From contig JAJEKV010000005.1 of assembly GCA_021234155.1 (NCBI GenBank), positions 22,147,584 through 22,211,583 on the forward strand: DNA of 64,000 bases, written 5' to 3'. Under the pieces are notes generated by a model. That model was given only the letters and a program-made list of their open reading frames with translations, ran no database searches and was not told the DNA's origin. The position numbers and the translations under genes are program-made. This document shows positions 24,600 to 35,405 of the stretch, piece by piece. Each line of letters begins with the position of its first letter. Position 1 is the stretch's first letter. This stretch comes from Isoetes taiwanensis (lineage: Eukaryota; Streptophyta; Lycopodiopsida; Isoetales; Isoetaceae).

Positions 24600-26672
24600 G
24601 TGCAAGGTAGCTTATCTGTTAGCATGTCTATACAACCTTTTATTTACATTCTGATTTCGTTTACTGCATTTTCAGAAATGCCTGTTACACACAAGACCAC
24701 GCAACAACGAAAACAATGGATTGTTCAGCCACTAGGTTGTAGGCTGTTGCAGAAGAAGAAAGCCAGAGAAGGTCGTTTAAAGGATGAGGTTGAGAATAAG
24801 TTTTCTGTTCCATCAAGTTTCACTATATGGTGCCGTGAATTGTCAGACGACGAAGAGGAAAAGAGGGAGTCTAGGAGGGATGCATTTATGGTGGGACATG
24901 CACTACAATTGTTTAATACTAAATCTTGACAAGTTGCCCCCATACGTTGAAATGCATTATTATGTGATTTCAGGGAAGGATAAGTGCCTCTGACAATGGG
25001 CAATCCTCAAAACGCAAAAGATCTCCTTCACATGGCAATTATCCTTCAAACATTAGAGTGCTTTTATGACGAGGTTGCTGATAGGGAGCTGCATGAAGAT
25101 GACGTCTCAGTGTAGCCAAAGATGAAGTGAGTGTTTATGCTTTATTAATCTGGTTTGGCCTGCTACTATAGGAGGACGAAAAGCATCATCAGGTCTAGCC
25201 AAAGATGAAGTGAGTGTTTGTGCTTTATTAATCTGGTTTGGCCTGCAATGCCAGAAGCCAGATGAACATCAAACAAAACGAAGGACCTAGGCAGATGGTT
25301 CCACTGAGAATTGTGACCTTGGGGACTGATAGAAGGTGGTGTATGGAAATCTCTGAAGCAGTGCCCGCTGGTGATAAAAGGAAGGACTTGTCTCTGTTTA
25401 TCACGTCAAGTGAAAAGAACAAGGCAGGCGCGCAGATGGGTATTATAGTGCACATGTGGAAGGGCAATACTGATAAGGTCCAAAACACTATTCTATGTCA
25501 CGTTGAAGACAGCACCAGCATCAGTTTATTCAGTACGTCTTGCAGCTTAAATATTACGACCCGTGTATGATGACAACTAGTTCAACGAAGCAAAAAGCCA
25601 ATAGAAAGAATCACAACGCCAGAGGATACGGCTGGCCACTGACGCCCCTACGAATCCTTGGAAGCTGCTGGCCTAAAATGCAATAGGGATGTATTGCTTG
25701 GATTTAGTGCGTGCAGGAAGTTCTCGCCAATGAGAAAAAACCACCAAGCTGTATCTTGAAGGCCCTAAAGGATGACAAGCTGCTCACACGAATGGAGAGC
25801 ACGTGGCTAGTTGCTAGGCGCAAGGATATAAACAAGAAACTTGTGCAAAGGCCAAAGACAACAAAGGCAGCTTTCATCTCGAAGTTTAAACTCACGCATT
25901 GACACTCACTGTGGACGACTCACCAGAACATCGAAGACAAAGTCCAGTGAATCCCCCAAGGGCAATACCACGGATGCAAGTGAGGAGACAAGCAAGCAGC
26001 CCCAAAAGAAAAGATATACAGACTCGGCTATGGCATCCGCAGACACTCGCCCCCTCCCCTTCGATAATCGTAATCAAGATCATCGGACCCAACACCGTGA
26101 ACCGTGAGAATGCCCGCGTACTATTCCCTTTGTTGCTCCAACGTCGATCCCATCGTCATATTCCCTGCCCGATGAGCTTAGATTCAACGCAGCCGATCAG
26201 AAATGCCTGGCAGAGAAAACAGCATTGAAGTTGGAACTGTACATAAGATTTTATCCGATGGGTATTTCGTGGTTCAAAAGCGTTAGCATATTTGACTGCT
26301 CCCCCCTACATGACGCACAGAACCAGGTCGAAGGATCATGTGCATAGCCTATTATGGTCTTTCAGAAACTCCCCACATGACATCCTCACCCCGGTGGACC
26401 TAGTCCCCTACAATCCTGCGACATGCGAGAAAATAAAGTGGAATGATCCCGCTTAGCTTGAGGTGTGGGTGGGGAGGGGGGAAGATTATATCATCTCTGG
26501 AAACCATTCCATAGCGGCAGCTCAACTCCTTTGTTCAGTGATCGGGACCGAACAACAGCAAGTCGAATTCTCTAAAGTGTATACAAGGAGAAGGGCAAGG
26601 ATATTAAATGGCAACTTGAAGAACTATGATAGAGCAGAGCAACGCATCCGGCAAACCCTAGATATTTCTTAA
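24600..26672 (+). pseudogene. Broken gene with a second ParB-like module
   Basis: Coding-like pieces appear in order on the plus strand. At 24678 there is MPVTHKTTQQRKQWIVQPLG with an acidic stretch SDDEEEKRESRRDA. At 25290-25480 there is VPLRIVTLGTDRRWCMEIS leading to MGIIVHMWKGNTDK. At 25711-25900 there is a lysine-rich helix. At 26325-26640 lie SLLWSFRNSPHDILTPVDLV, then a stop, then YIISGNHSIAAAQLL. The last block (P..L.PYN...... xxGNHSxAAA) resembles a ParB/sulfiredoxin-like fold, as in the methyltransferase gene at 10-13.8 kb, but no methyltransferase motif follows. Several stops and frame changes make it a pseudogene. The N-terminal pieces are unrecognised and may not belong to one gene. 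Confidence 0.45.
25113..25246. repeat. 83-bp tandem duplication
   Basis: TAGCCAAAGATGAAGTGAGT recurs at 25113 and 25196 and continues through TTTATTAATCTGGTTTGGCC in both copies with one base difference. It lies inside the broken coding region and probably reflects a local duplication. Confidence 0.9.
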
Positions 26673-26679
26673 GGTACTT

Positions 26680-29340
26680 AGAATTTTTTTTCACCTTTAG
26701 TTTTATGGCTTCTGTCGCTTTGATTTATTTCATAAGCTGAAGTATGTGGCACTTTTGTAAGCACATTCCATGAAGGAACTGTGCGGAAATGAAATCCGAC
26801 AGACCCACTGCTGTGCTGATTTTAGCTGTATTGGTTTTGGAAGTCTGACATTTTGTTCTGAGAAACACTGCAGTTTCTATTCAGAGTTTCCCTTGCCACT
26901 AGGCTTAAATAATGGATTTTGTTTATCTGTTACCCTTGAACGATGGTTCCAAGCTCCGGCCATGGCAAAGAAAAGAGGACATGCACTGCAGATCTATCAG
27001 AGGTTGGGAGTTTTGTACGAATCAAGGCAAATGCAATGATCTAACTTAGCTCCTATCTTTGGTGCGTAAGCTGTCTATTTATCCTAGACTCTCTGGATGC
27101 TCTGTTACAATTCATGCTTTGTTACTATTTGGATTGCACTCCTTAGCATGGATGGAGCCCCTCAGCTTATATGGAGTGGAAACCCAGCTCAAACGTTTTT
27201 GCCAAGGTACTTGTTTGTGCTCCTGAGAGCAATTAGAAGAAAACCCTTTGAACTTTTATTTTCCAATCTTTTCATTTCTGGGGTCTCTTTTATGAATTTC
27301 CTGTCTTTTCCATAGATTTTAGCCCCTAAATATCCTTTCTCCTTTCTTCAGATTTAATTTTCCCTAAATATTCCCTTACTAGGTTCCAATCCACTGTCTT
27401 AGCATGAGAATTATGGTGAATCACTCCGAAGTTCTAATTTGAGGTACTGTATTTGCATGAATATTGCTTGAAGAGTGGACTGCTAATTCCAAAACACTCT
27501 AGACATGTTGCGTGCAAAGGGGATGTTGTTCGCTCACACCAGAGCTGCAGTGAATACTGTTTTACATTGTCCCATACCAGAAGTTGTCACTTACTTTTGC
27601 CCCTTTTTCCATGCAAGACATATTTTCCATGGTTATCGTTTGCAAGTCTTGATGATATATGGTGGTTTTCACCTAATGATGCTTCTAACAATGCTGTTGT
27701 TGTTGGGACTTTTAAACTATTGGTTAGTATATAGTTTCCAGCTTTAATTATTCCAACAAGTATTTAAATTATCAAAAGCTTCTGTGTAGAAAAATTATTT
27801 AAGGACTATTTGATTTCTGGTTGAATGACCAATGACAATTGCTGGTTGTCATTGGTCATTCAACCTTTTTCAAGATAATCCAGCATTGGTGTTGTTTTGA
27901 AATTGGTTTATCTTTCATTTTTTGAGCACATTTGTGTTTTATATAGTGGTTTTGGCACTGTTGGAATGAATACATCTAGGATTTTAGAGCAGCTTTTTAG
28001 ACTTTGCCTTTATTTTCTATTCTTACAAAACTTGTTTCATGGAGCTCCCTCGCTTATGATAACTAGAGCTTTTGTACATACTCAAGCTACTCAAGCTCCA
28101 ATGATGCACAAGAACCCCGGGAGGAACCGTCTTCTTCATGACTCTTCTCCTCCTCTACATTGAAGCTAATTGTGGCTTGTAGAATCAACCTTCTTTTCTA
28201 GGACCAGAATAATGCATATCCTTCAAGGTGGAAACTTTTACTAGATCTGTTGCCTTTAGATGCATCAATCCAATGAGCACATATTTCATGGTATGTTTCT
28301 CAGCATATATCCAAGCTCTATGCACTAGTTAACATTTTTATCATTGATGAGAATTTCTTGCCTGTGCATCTGTTCCTTGGGCAATAGTGAATAACTATTA
28401 AAAATCACGTGTCTAAGCTTCAGACTTGAAGCAAGCAAATGAATCCGTCCATTTGTTTTAACATTTTTTATGGTGTTTTAATCCATCATTATCTTCAAAT
28501 TTCTATCAAGGTATAGTTATTCTGCTGAAAGTATTGTGCACCATATGACGAGTTGTTTTGCTTCCAACAAGTCAGGACAATGAATTTTTCTTTTTGTCCA
28601 AAAGATTTGAACTTTTTTCATAATCTAACATGCCACTGTGCTTTATTGTAAGAATTAAATTGATAAATAAGTGTCCAATCATAGTTTCAGAATCTAGTTT
28701 GTTAACTTTAAAGCCCTTATGTTGATAATTCATATGGTTAGATCTAGTTACTTAGGAATTCAACACCAGAAGTAGATGTATTTGTGGTACATTTTAAATA
28801 AGACAGAAAAACCTTCGGAGATGTTTTTTTATGGACTTAAATTTTGGTTAAGTTGTTCATAGACCAGTCCAACAAGCTTCTGTACAAGCCATCAATGGTG
28901 AAATAAATGTCTACAAAGGCTATTAGTAAACTTTATGGTCAACACAATGTCCTTGTTGTGGAACTACCCTTGAGCATTACATATGCTAACAAATTGCAGC
29001 AAAGATATAGGGCGGCACACCTTCAAATCGAAGCACGACCTTTTATAAAGGAACAAATAATGCAAAGTTGCTCTAAGCAGATGCTAAAACATATCGAAGT
29101 CCTAAAACTATAAAAGCCCATTGTCTACTCAATACTAACAAATATCCAAGGTATCTTGGGACTTGCCAACCATCATTCCAAGACCTTTATATAACTAACG
29201 ATAAGATAAAATCAAATCAAACCGAATAAGAGCAAAGCAATAGCCTCATCAAATGCAAAAGTAAATTTAAGCCTAAAATTGCCCAAGCCTACTGTTGCAT
29301 CTTTTTGCTAGTTCTTATTATTGTTAATTTTTTATTAATA
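26680..29340. other. Intergenic, no gene recognised
   Basis: This is AT-rich sequence with only short frames. A frame at 26770-27039 ending MAKKRGHALQIYQRLG could be the tail of the broken ParB-like gene. Otherwise I see only the perfect hairpin at 27819-27865. Confidence 0.5.
27819..27865. repeat. Perfect 20-bp stem hairpin
   Basis: GGTTGAATGACCAATGACAA (27819-27838) is exactly complementary to TTGTCATTGGTCATTCAACC (27846-27865), with loop TTGCTGG. The pairing stops abruptly at both ends. Confidence 0.95.
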
Positions 29341-29902
29341 AAAGGGTAAGACCACACTATAGCCGGCCCAAGCCGCAAAAAAAATCCTCCACCAATAAAG
29401 TTTCACCATTTTGCATTTCTCGGCATCCCTCTTATCACATTAGGGGTGTCCAAGATACTAAAATTTTTGGGCATATACAGGATTCATGGGAGGATCGCCA
29501 TTGCGTTCCTGCCGACGTCAAATTGGCATTCTAAACAGGGGAGACTTGCTAAGCGTTAGGCTACAACTAGTAAGAAATATACCAGAACGAAGAGTTTTTC
29601 CACCCGCCATCGGGACGTCAAACTTGTGGGCGCTGGTTGCTCCAGACAGGCGCTCGCGATTATGCTAACTCAGATCGAAAAAATTAGCGCTGATTATATA
29701 GGTTGAAGGGCCATTAATGCGGGCGGATGTAATTAACGCGCCATAATGACTTACATGTGATTAATAGGGCAGACACATTGTTTAAGGTAGCTGAGGTATG
29801 CAGGCAATGTCGGGCAGAGCTAAGAGGAAGCGCGACGGCAATCCTAGTGAATAGCCACAAAGCAAAGAGTACATGGCTGAAGCGCATAGCCGACTTCAAA
29901 GG

Positions 29903-29929
29903 AATCGCACAAAAATCGCTTGTGCGATT
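29903..29929. repeat. Perfect 10-bp stem hairpin
   Basis: AATCGCACAA (29903-29912) and TTGTGCGATT (29920-29929) are exact complements around loop AAATCGC. Its function is unknown. Confidence 0.85.
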
Positions 29930-30248
29930 TTTCTGAGATTGTGAAAGAGCGCAAATATTTGATACCGGCTCTGGAGGACCACCATGGCAATCCTACATAG
30001 CCAAAATGCGGACTTGCTAGCTCCAAACTAAGCTTAAATATTGAACTCAAAGCAACCAATAAACATACCCTTTTGTGAGCTTTTTTCTGGCGCCATCAGC
30101 TCGCGAAGTGCAGGCGCCTCTGGAGTGTGGAGTGGCCTGGCGCTGGCATTTTCTGTCGGGCGCTCGCAGGTCCGCAAGGCGCTCGCAATTTTGAGAGCCG
30201 GTTTTATGCACAGGAACAGGCCTTGCATGGGGAGACATGTGAGAAAAA

Positions 30249-30327
30249 GTAGCCGTTGCAGCAGAAAAAGTAACCATCGCAGCAGAAAAGGTAATTGTCG
30301 CAGCGAAAAAAGTAACCGCCTGAAAAA
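30249..30327 (+). repeat. 21-bp tandem repeat, ~3.5 units
   Basis: Units start GTAGCCGTTGCAGCAGAAAAA, with variants at steps of about 21 bp. In one plus frame they read as a seven-residue repeat (VAVAAEK, VTIAAEK, VIVAAKK). The frame is closed soon after by TGA, so coding use is doubtful. Confidence 0.75.
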
Positions 30328-31970
30328 TTATTGCGTTGAGGTCCGCAGTGGATCCGTTGCCGAAAAAGGTAGTTGACGGTTTCCGGCCAAGGTACGAGGT
30401 ACATCTCAAATTCAAACTAGAAATGATGATCCAGTTTCGAAGGCTAATCATGGCACTTCAAAAAAATTCAAATAAGGCAAACCAGAAAAGCCCGCGTAGT
30501 ACAGAGCAATCTTGTACCAACAAATCTCCGAGCAAGCGAGATACTGGTACAATTCAAATTTCAAACATGGGGACTTTGAAGGTGGCATTCCATCCATTCT
30601 TGAGTGAGGCCTTCCTCTCAAGCACTCAGGCGCTTGGCAACATCATTCTACACATCCCGTTCACAGGCCTTCCTCTCAGGCGCTCAGATGCTCGTCTCAG
30701 GTGCTCGGCCATTACTCTTTGTGCGCTCGGGCATATTTCCTCACGGGATCAGGCAACCTCGAAGCAACATGATAATTTCTATAAGGTGAGTTCTAAAATC
30801 CCAAGTAGATTACTAATGCTTGTTCTTAGTGGCCTCTCTTGAACTAGTATTGGGCTTATTTCATGGCTTCAGATGTGCAAACCACCCCTAAAACCCTAAA
30901 TCCTCTGTTTGATTGGACTCAACAACCAAAAAGTTGTCTACAAAGAAGTTATCGCTCGACTAGAAGGCACATGCATTCCCGCTGACCGGATGTAGTTGAA
31001 ATGCACGTCATTGGGTCTCAAATTAATTTGGAGCTGTCTAAGAAGACCGAACTTGCGATCCCCTTCGAGCTGGAGGCAATTGCACCTGCGATTTTCGAGA
31101 CCAGTTCCTTGAATGAGCAGCCAACAGCTTCTCTTAACTGTAGCTTGAAAAACATCTACATGTTTAGTCACAGTAATAACAAAACTGTCTATTGAGATCT
31201 TGAGCTGGATCAAATCGCAGCCGCGATCCTGTTGGGCAGTTGAGGTTGACATGAATGTTGTGGGCTACTAGCTTAAGTAGTTAGCCAGTCCAGAGCCGTT
31301 CGAGATAGCGGTAGCTATCCCCTTCAAGATGGAGACAATTGCAGCTGCGACCTTCCAGACTAGAAGCTTGAATGAGCAGCTAGTAGATTATGTTGGTAGC
31401 TTGGCAGTGAACAAGAACCAGCTCCAACAAACTGTCTAAACGATTTCCCGTTGAAAATTGTCTATTTTGTTCATGCTAATCGCCATCGCGATTGCTAGGA
31501 CTTGATGTGGATATATTGTTATGTCATGTAGCTTGCAGCTATCTCCGGAGCTTTTGCTGGTGGTGAAGGATGTGGTTGTGGCTCGGTGTTCAAGGGCATA
31601 GTCAAACTTCTGTTGTTTCGGCTAAGCATGGGAAATCGGGCCGAATGAAGCATGTGCAACCCACATCACCAATAGGCCATCTCTCTATTGTTTTAGTAGG
31701 ATGTCTTTATCATGTATTGAGGGTACCCAAGGTTGAACCGTAGGATTCTCAGTGATGGTTAGGTTGGCGCAGTGATGTTTAATAGCAAGATCTGCTAGCA
31801 AGCCTGGCAGATGACTTAAGACAACTTCGTCAAGCTTTTACAGAAGAAAGCATCTCATGGAGCGACACAGGGTAGCTAGGCATGGAAGCCTATTGGTATT
31901 GGCCTAAGCTATACTGTGTTCTGCTAAGCCCCACACTGGTTCTACGAGATATTGCTTATTGCCTGTTGGC

Positions 31971-32175
31971 CTAAGTGTTGTGCTCAGCTTTGTTAGTCCA
32001 TATTCTTGGCTGAGGAGATTGCCAGCCTTGGAACATTGAGCAACAGAACCTTATTGCTCTGGAACAACAAAATCTAAGTGTCGTGCTAAGTTTTGCTGTT
32101 CCATGTTTTTGGCTACAGAGATTGCTAGCCTTAGAACCTTGAGCAACAGAATCTTGTTGCTCTGGCATGAGGCAA
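31971..32175. repeat. 103-bp tandem duplication
   Basis: Units begin at 31971 and 32074 with CTAAGTGT.GTGCT and share GAGATTGC.AGCCTT.GAAC and TTGAGCAACAGAA. They are diverged at several positions. Confidence 0.85.
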
Positions 32176-33149
32176 CCGAAGGCGTCTTGCACACCTTCCA
32201 GGTACGATAAATTTGATGCTATTTGTTATGCTATGATAAGTTCATCTTGACACTGGAGCTCTTACATATTACTATTATACGATTATATATCGCTTATACA
32301 TGCTTACATCTTTGATATGTGCATAATACACAACACACATTATTCATAGCAGTTGCCCATGATTCACTCATTATGACCTGCTAAGGAGATCCCATTCAGC
32401 TCATAAGCATGATGCTCTGGAAGCCAAACAAGATGGATGATAACACGATGGAGCTTCGGGGAATCTCTCTCTCGACCACTAGCTTTTCCTTGCAGCTCAT
32501 CATCAAGGAGGACTCCTCTGAGTGTGCATCCACATAAATCCTCGTAGGTCATGGAGCAAGTAATGGTCTTGGTATGCTCAGCACGGGCATGCGTAAAGGC
32601 CATGGCAGATGAACGACTTCTGCCTTTTGATGCATCTGCTTTTATAGCCATAAAATTATTGGTGCGTGGTACCACCATTACTGGGTGTATAGACATACAA
32701 TAATTTGTATGTATACCACCAATAATGATGATGACTATCCTTTTTGGTGTCTTCGGAGCTTGTGCTTGTAGTTAAGGGTTTGGTTGTGCTTGTGCTTATG
32801 CTCTGATGCATGTTCATGGTAAACGAGCTTTTGATTGTACTTTGATGCACGCTCATGGTAAGGGAGCAATGGGCAGAGCTTCATCGAGCTTTTTACAATA
32901 GCTCAGCCTAGAAACTCGGCAGGTATGAAAACAAGGTAGCTCGCTTTCGTCTCACACTTCTGCGTCATGGTAAAGCAGCAATAGGACAGCTATAGGTTGA
33001 GTTTTAGCAAGTGTCATGGAGCGCCATAAGGTAGATGAGCATGGAAACTCAAGTTAAATGAAGGCTTTGCATGGAAGGTTGAAGGGCGCCTTCAGCCATG
33101 TTGATCCCAAACGACTTGGCCTATCGATTACAAGATCTGGTTTCTGAGA

Positions 33150-33580
33150 ATGAGGATGATGATAAGGATAAAGAGTAAACTTGTCCCTTGGAACTAAGTA
33201 AAATCTGTTCTGCTTGCTAGCTAGCTTAAAATGAGCAAAATGTGTCTTGCATGCTAGCTTACCATTGAGCTAAATGTGTCATGCTTGCTAGCTTATAATT
33301 CTGAAGTTAGATGTTTTTTCTCAACCAAGAGACCTGCTTGCTCATGAGCATAAGGATGATGATAAGAATGAAAGTATATCTATCTTGCGACCTAAGTGAA
33401 ATGTGTTTGCTTGGTAGCTTTGAAGCTGTACCAATGGGCTAGCTCGCTAGCTTAAAATGAGCAAAATTTGTATTGCTTGCTAGCTTTCCATTGAGTTAAT
33501 TACATCATGCTTGCTAGTTTAAAATTCTTAAATTAGCTGTTTTTTCTCAAATTAATGAATTGGTGCTTATTTGCTCATAT
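33150..33580. repeat. ~200-226-bp tandem duplication rich in GCTAGCTT
   Basis: AGGATGATGATAAG occurs at 33153 and 33353, and CTTAAAATGAGCAAAA at 33225 and 33451. The motif TGCTTGCTAGCTT recurs in both units. The differing offsets show indels between copies. Confidence 0.8.
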
Positions 33581-34229
33581 ATATATAGCCTGCTAACATA
33601 TACGACTCCTATTATGTTACATGCTTTCAAAATACCCATACATATGGCGTTAATTGGCTTTATGTTGCATTTGAAAGAACAAAGCCTTGCGCATATCCTA
33701 AAATGATGCAGTAAGCGACACCACATCTTTACTTGACTCGCAAATATTTTGAGGATCCATGACCAAAAATTTGGAATCAATGATCTAGCACAATTCTATG
33801 GCATCTATTTGGCAATCCCTTAAAAACGCTCAAATCTTGATTTCGACAATGACATTTCAAAAGCAAGAACATCTAGATTTTGCAACGTCTTCTAGAGATA
33901 CAACATTAGATATGCTCCATGGATGCGTAGCCAGTCTTCTAAAATGGCAATTGAATCAATGTTGCTTGCAATCAACACTTGTCTTCCATGTTTCCTTCTT
34001 GTTCAGCATGAGTCCGAGCCTGGATAGGAGCTCACGTGATGGATGATGTATTGATATCTATGATGGATCTATTGATGGATGGATAGTGCTACCCTTCGAG
34101 GTAGCTAATTATATTGTATTGCTAGTGCTGATGTTTATGTTTATGCTTTGTACACAGCATATTGTAAGTATATAGGGGCCACCAGTTGTTCAATCTTTCC
34201 CATAACTTATCTCGAAGTAGCAATAGAGG

Positions 34230-34990
34230 TCATGGCGGTGGTTCCTACTATCCTCCATAAGGTCCGTAGCGTGAAAATGTGGTCAATTGAGCGTCTGACC
34301 TGAAGCCTGCCTGTTTGAGGGCTCGTACTTATGTCTCATCTGCCCACATCATCAATTATTGCTCGAGAATGCCGACCATCAATTTGCAAAGCATGAACTG
34401 ACCATGTTCGTTCTGTAATTGGCTGGGTTGTGTGGGTCGCCTGCCTTATATATAGGAACTCCCCTATTAGTGGTCGTGGTCCACTGTTGGGGTAATCTCT
34501 CTTGCAATGCCTTGTTGAGTAGTGAAGTGAGGATGGGCACTATCGGTGGTCCTGCCCACTTGAGCAGCTCTTCTTATATGCCGTCCAAGTCTACTGCTTT
34601 GCCATTAACAAGATCATATAGGCCTTGAGTGACATTTGTTTCTGTGATTTCTAGCGACCCATCCATGGGGGTACTTCTGCTTGAAGCCCAAGAACATCAT
34701 AGAGCTGTGGTAAGCATTGTACCCACTGGTCGGAGCTGATGTTTCATGTAGGCTACAGAGATTAGTTCAGGACTTTTCTCCAGAGTGTCCAGGGATGCCG
34801 GTCCAGGAGGTAGAACATTTACCTTTGGTGGTTTGCAATGTATCTTACCTTCTTGGTCTTCATAAAGAGATGATACTGTCAGATCGCAAGTGGGAGCAAA
34901 GTAAGGTCAATGACCTGTTGAACCTAGCATTTGAGCTCCCTACATTCATCATCAAACCACTGGTTACAGAGAAAGGTTGTAACACCCGAG
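34230..34990 (-). mobile_element. LINE reverse transcriptase fragment
   Basis: On the minus strand the sequence reads CNQWFDDECRELK (34975-34940), then after frameshifts a KKVRYIANHQR piece, then NGKAVDLDGI, EELLKWAG, LLNKALQERLPQQW, VPIYKAGDPHNPANYRT (34610-34440), VGILEQ and VRALKQAGFR. The same order of blocks occurs at 21050-21730 on the plus strand (WFDAS, NGKAV, LLKWG, PIHKAGP, GILEQQLD, VRALTQ). It is therefore a truncated copy of the same LINE lineage in opposite orientation. It ends about 400 bp before the 6PGDH start. Confidence 0.8.
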
Positions 34991-35292
34991 GTTTTTCGTG
35001 GGCAGTTTCTGGCAAAGCATTTCTAAGCAACAATTATAAGCGTGAAGATGCATGGTTTCTGAGTTATGTTCATGTCTACAGATGTCAGCAAATATAAAGT
35101 ATTGTACCATATGAGAGAATAATTCGTTTGCAGCAAATGAGCGGTTGAAGAGAGACATAGTATTGGGACAAAGAAAGGACGTTGTTGGCTATAGACATGT
35201 GGCAAAAGTCGGCTCGTCAATAGAGCAATGGGACACCAGCCTTATGCGGACTAAAACAACCACTCAAATATGTTGAACACGTGGAAACAGAA

Positions 35293-35299
35293 TATAAAA
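35293..35299 (+). promoter_or_regulatory. Candidate TATA box of 6PGDH
   Basis: TATAAAA lies 107 bp before the ATG at 35406, a plausible position for a plant core promoter with a 5' leader of about 80 bases. It is position-based inference only. Confidence 0.45.
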
Positions 35300-35405
35300 A
35301 GAACATTTTTGGAGTATTTAAATTGCCTACTCCAGTTGGAGCTCCTCCGACTTTCGATTGCTTTTATCCATCCCATTCCGGCAAACGCCTTCCTTCGCTG
35401 CAGCT

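Larger units (their letters stand above)
29341..34229. other. Intergenic region of local duplications
   Basis: No gene is recognised. The stretch holds several separately listed small repeats. Coding-looking phrases at 31020-31180 and 31310-31440 (SLNEQ preceded by EAIAPAIFETS or ETIAAATFQTR) are two copies of one short segment that I cannot identify. Confidence 0.5.

Noticed and set aside
30041-30842. Long plus-strand frames (30041-30376, 30336-30842) as a gene
   Set aside because: They overlap in different frames, contain simple 21-bp repeats and show no recognisable domain or splice structure.
35358-35405. N-terminal extension of 6PGDH upstream of the ATG at 35406
   Set aside because: The frame is open but begins with TTG, not ATG. 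The extension has no transit-peptide character I can defend, and plant homologues start at the position of the 35406 ATG.
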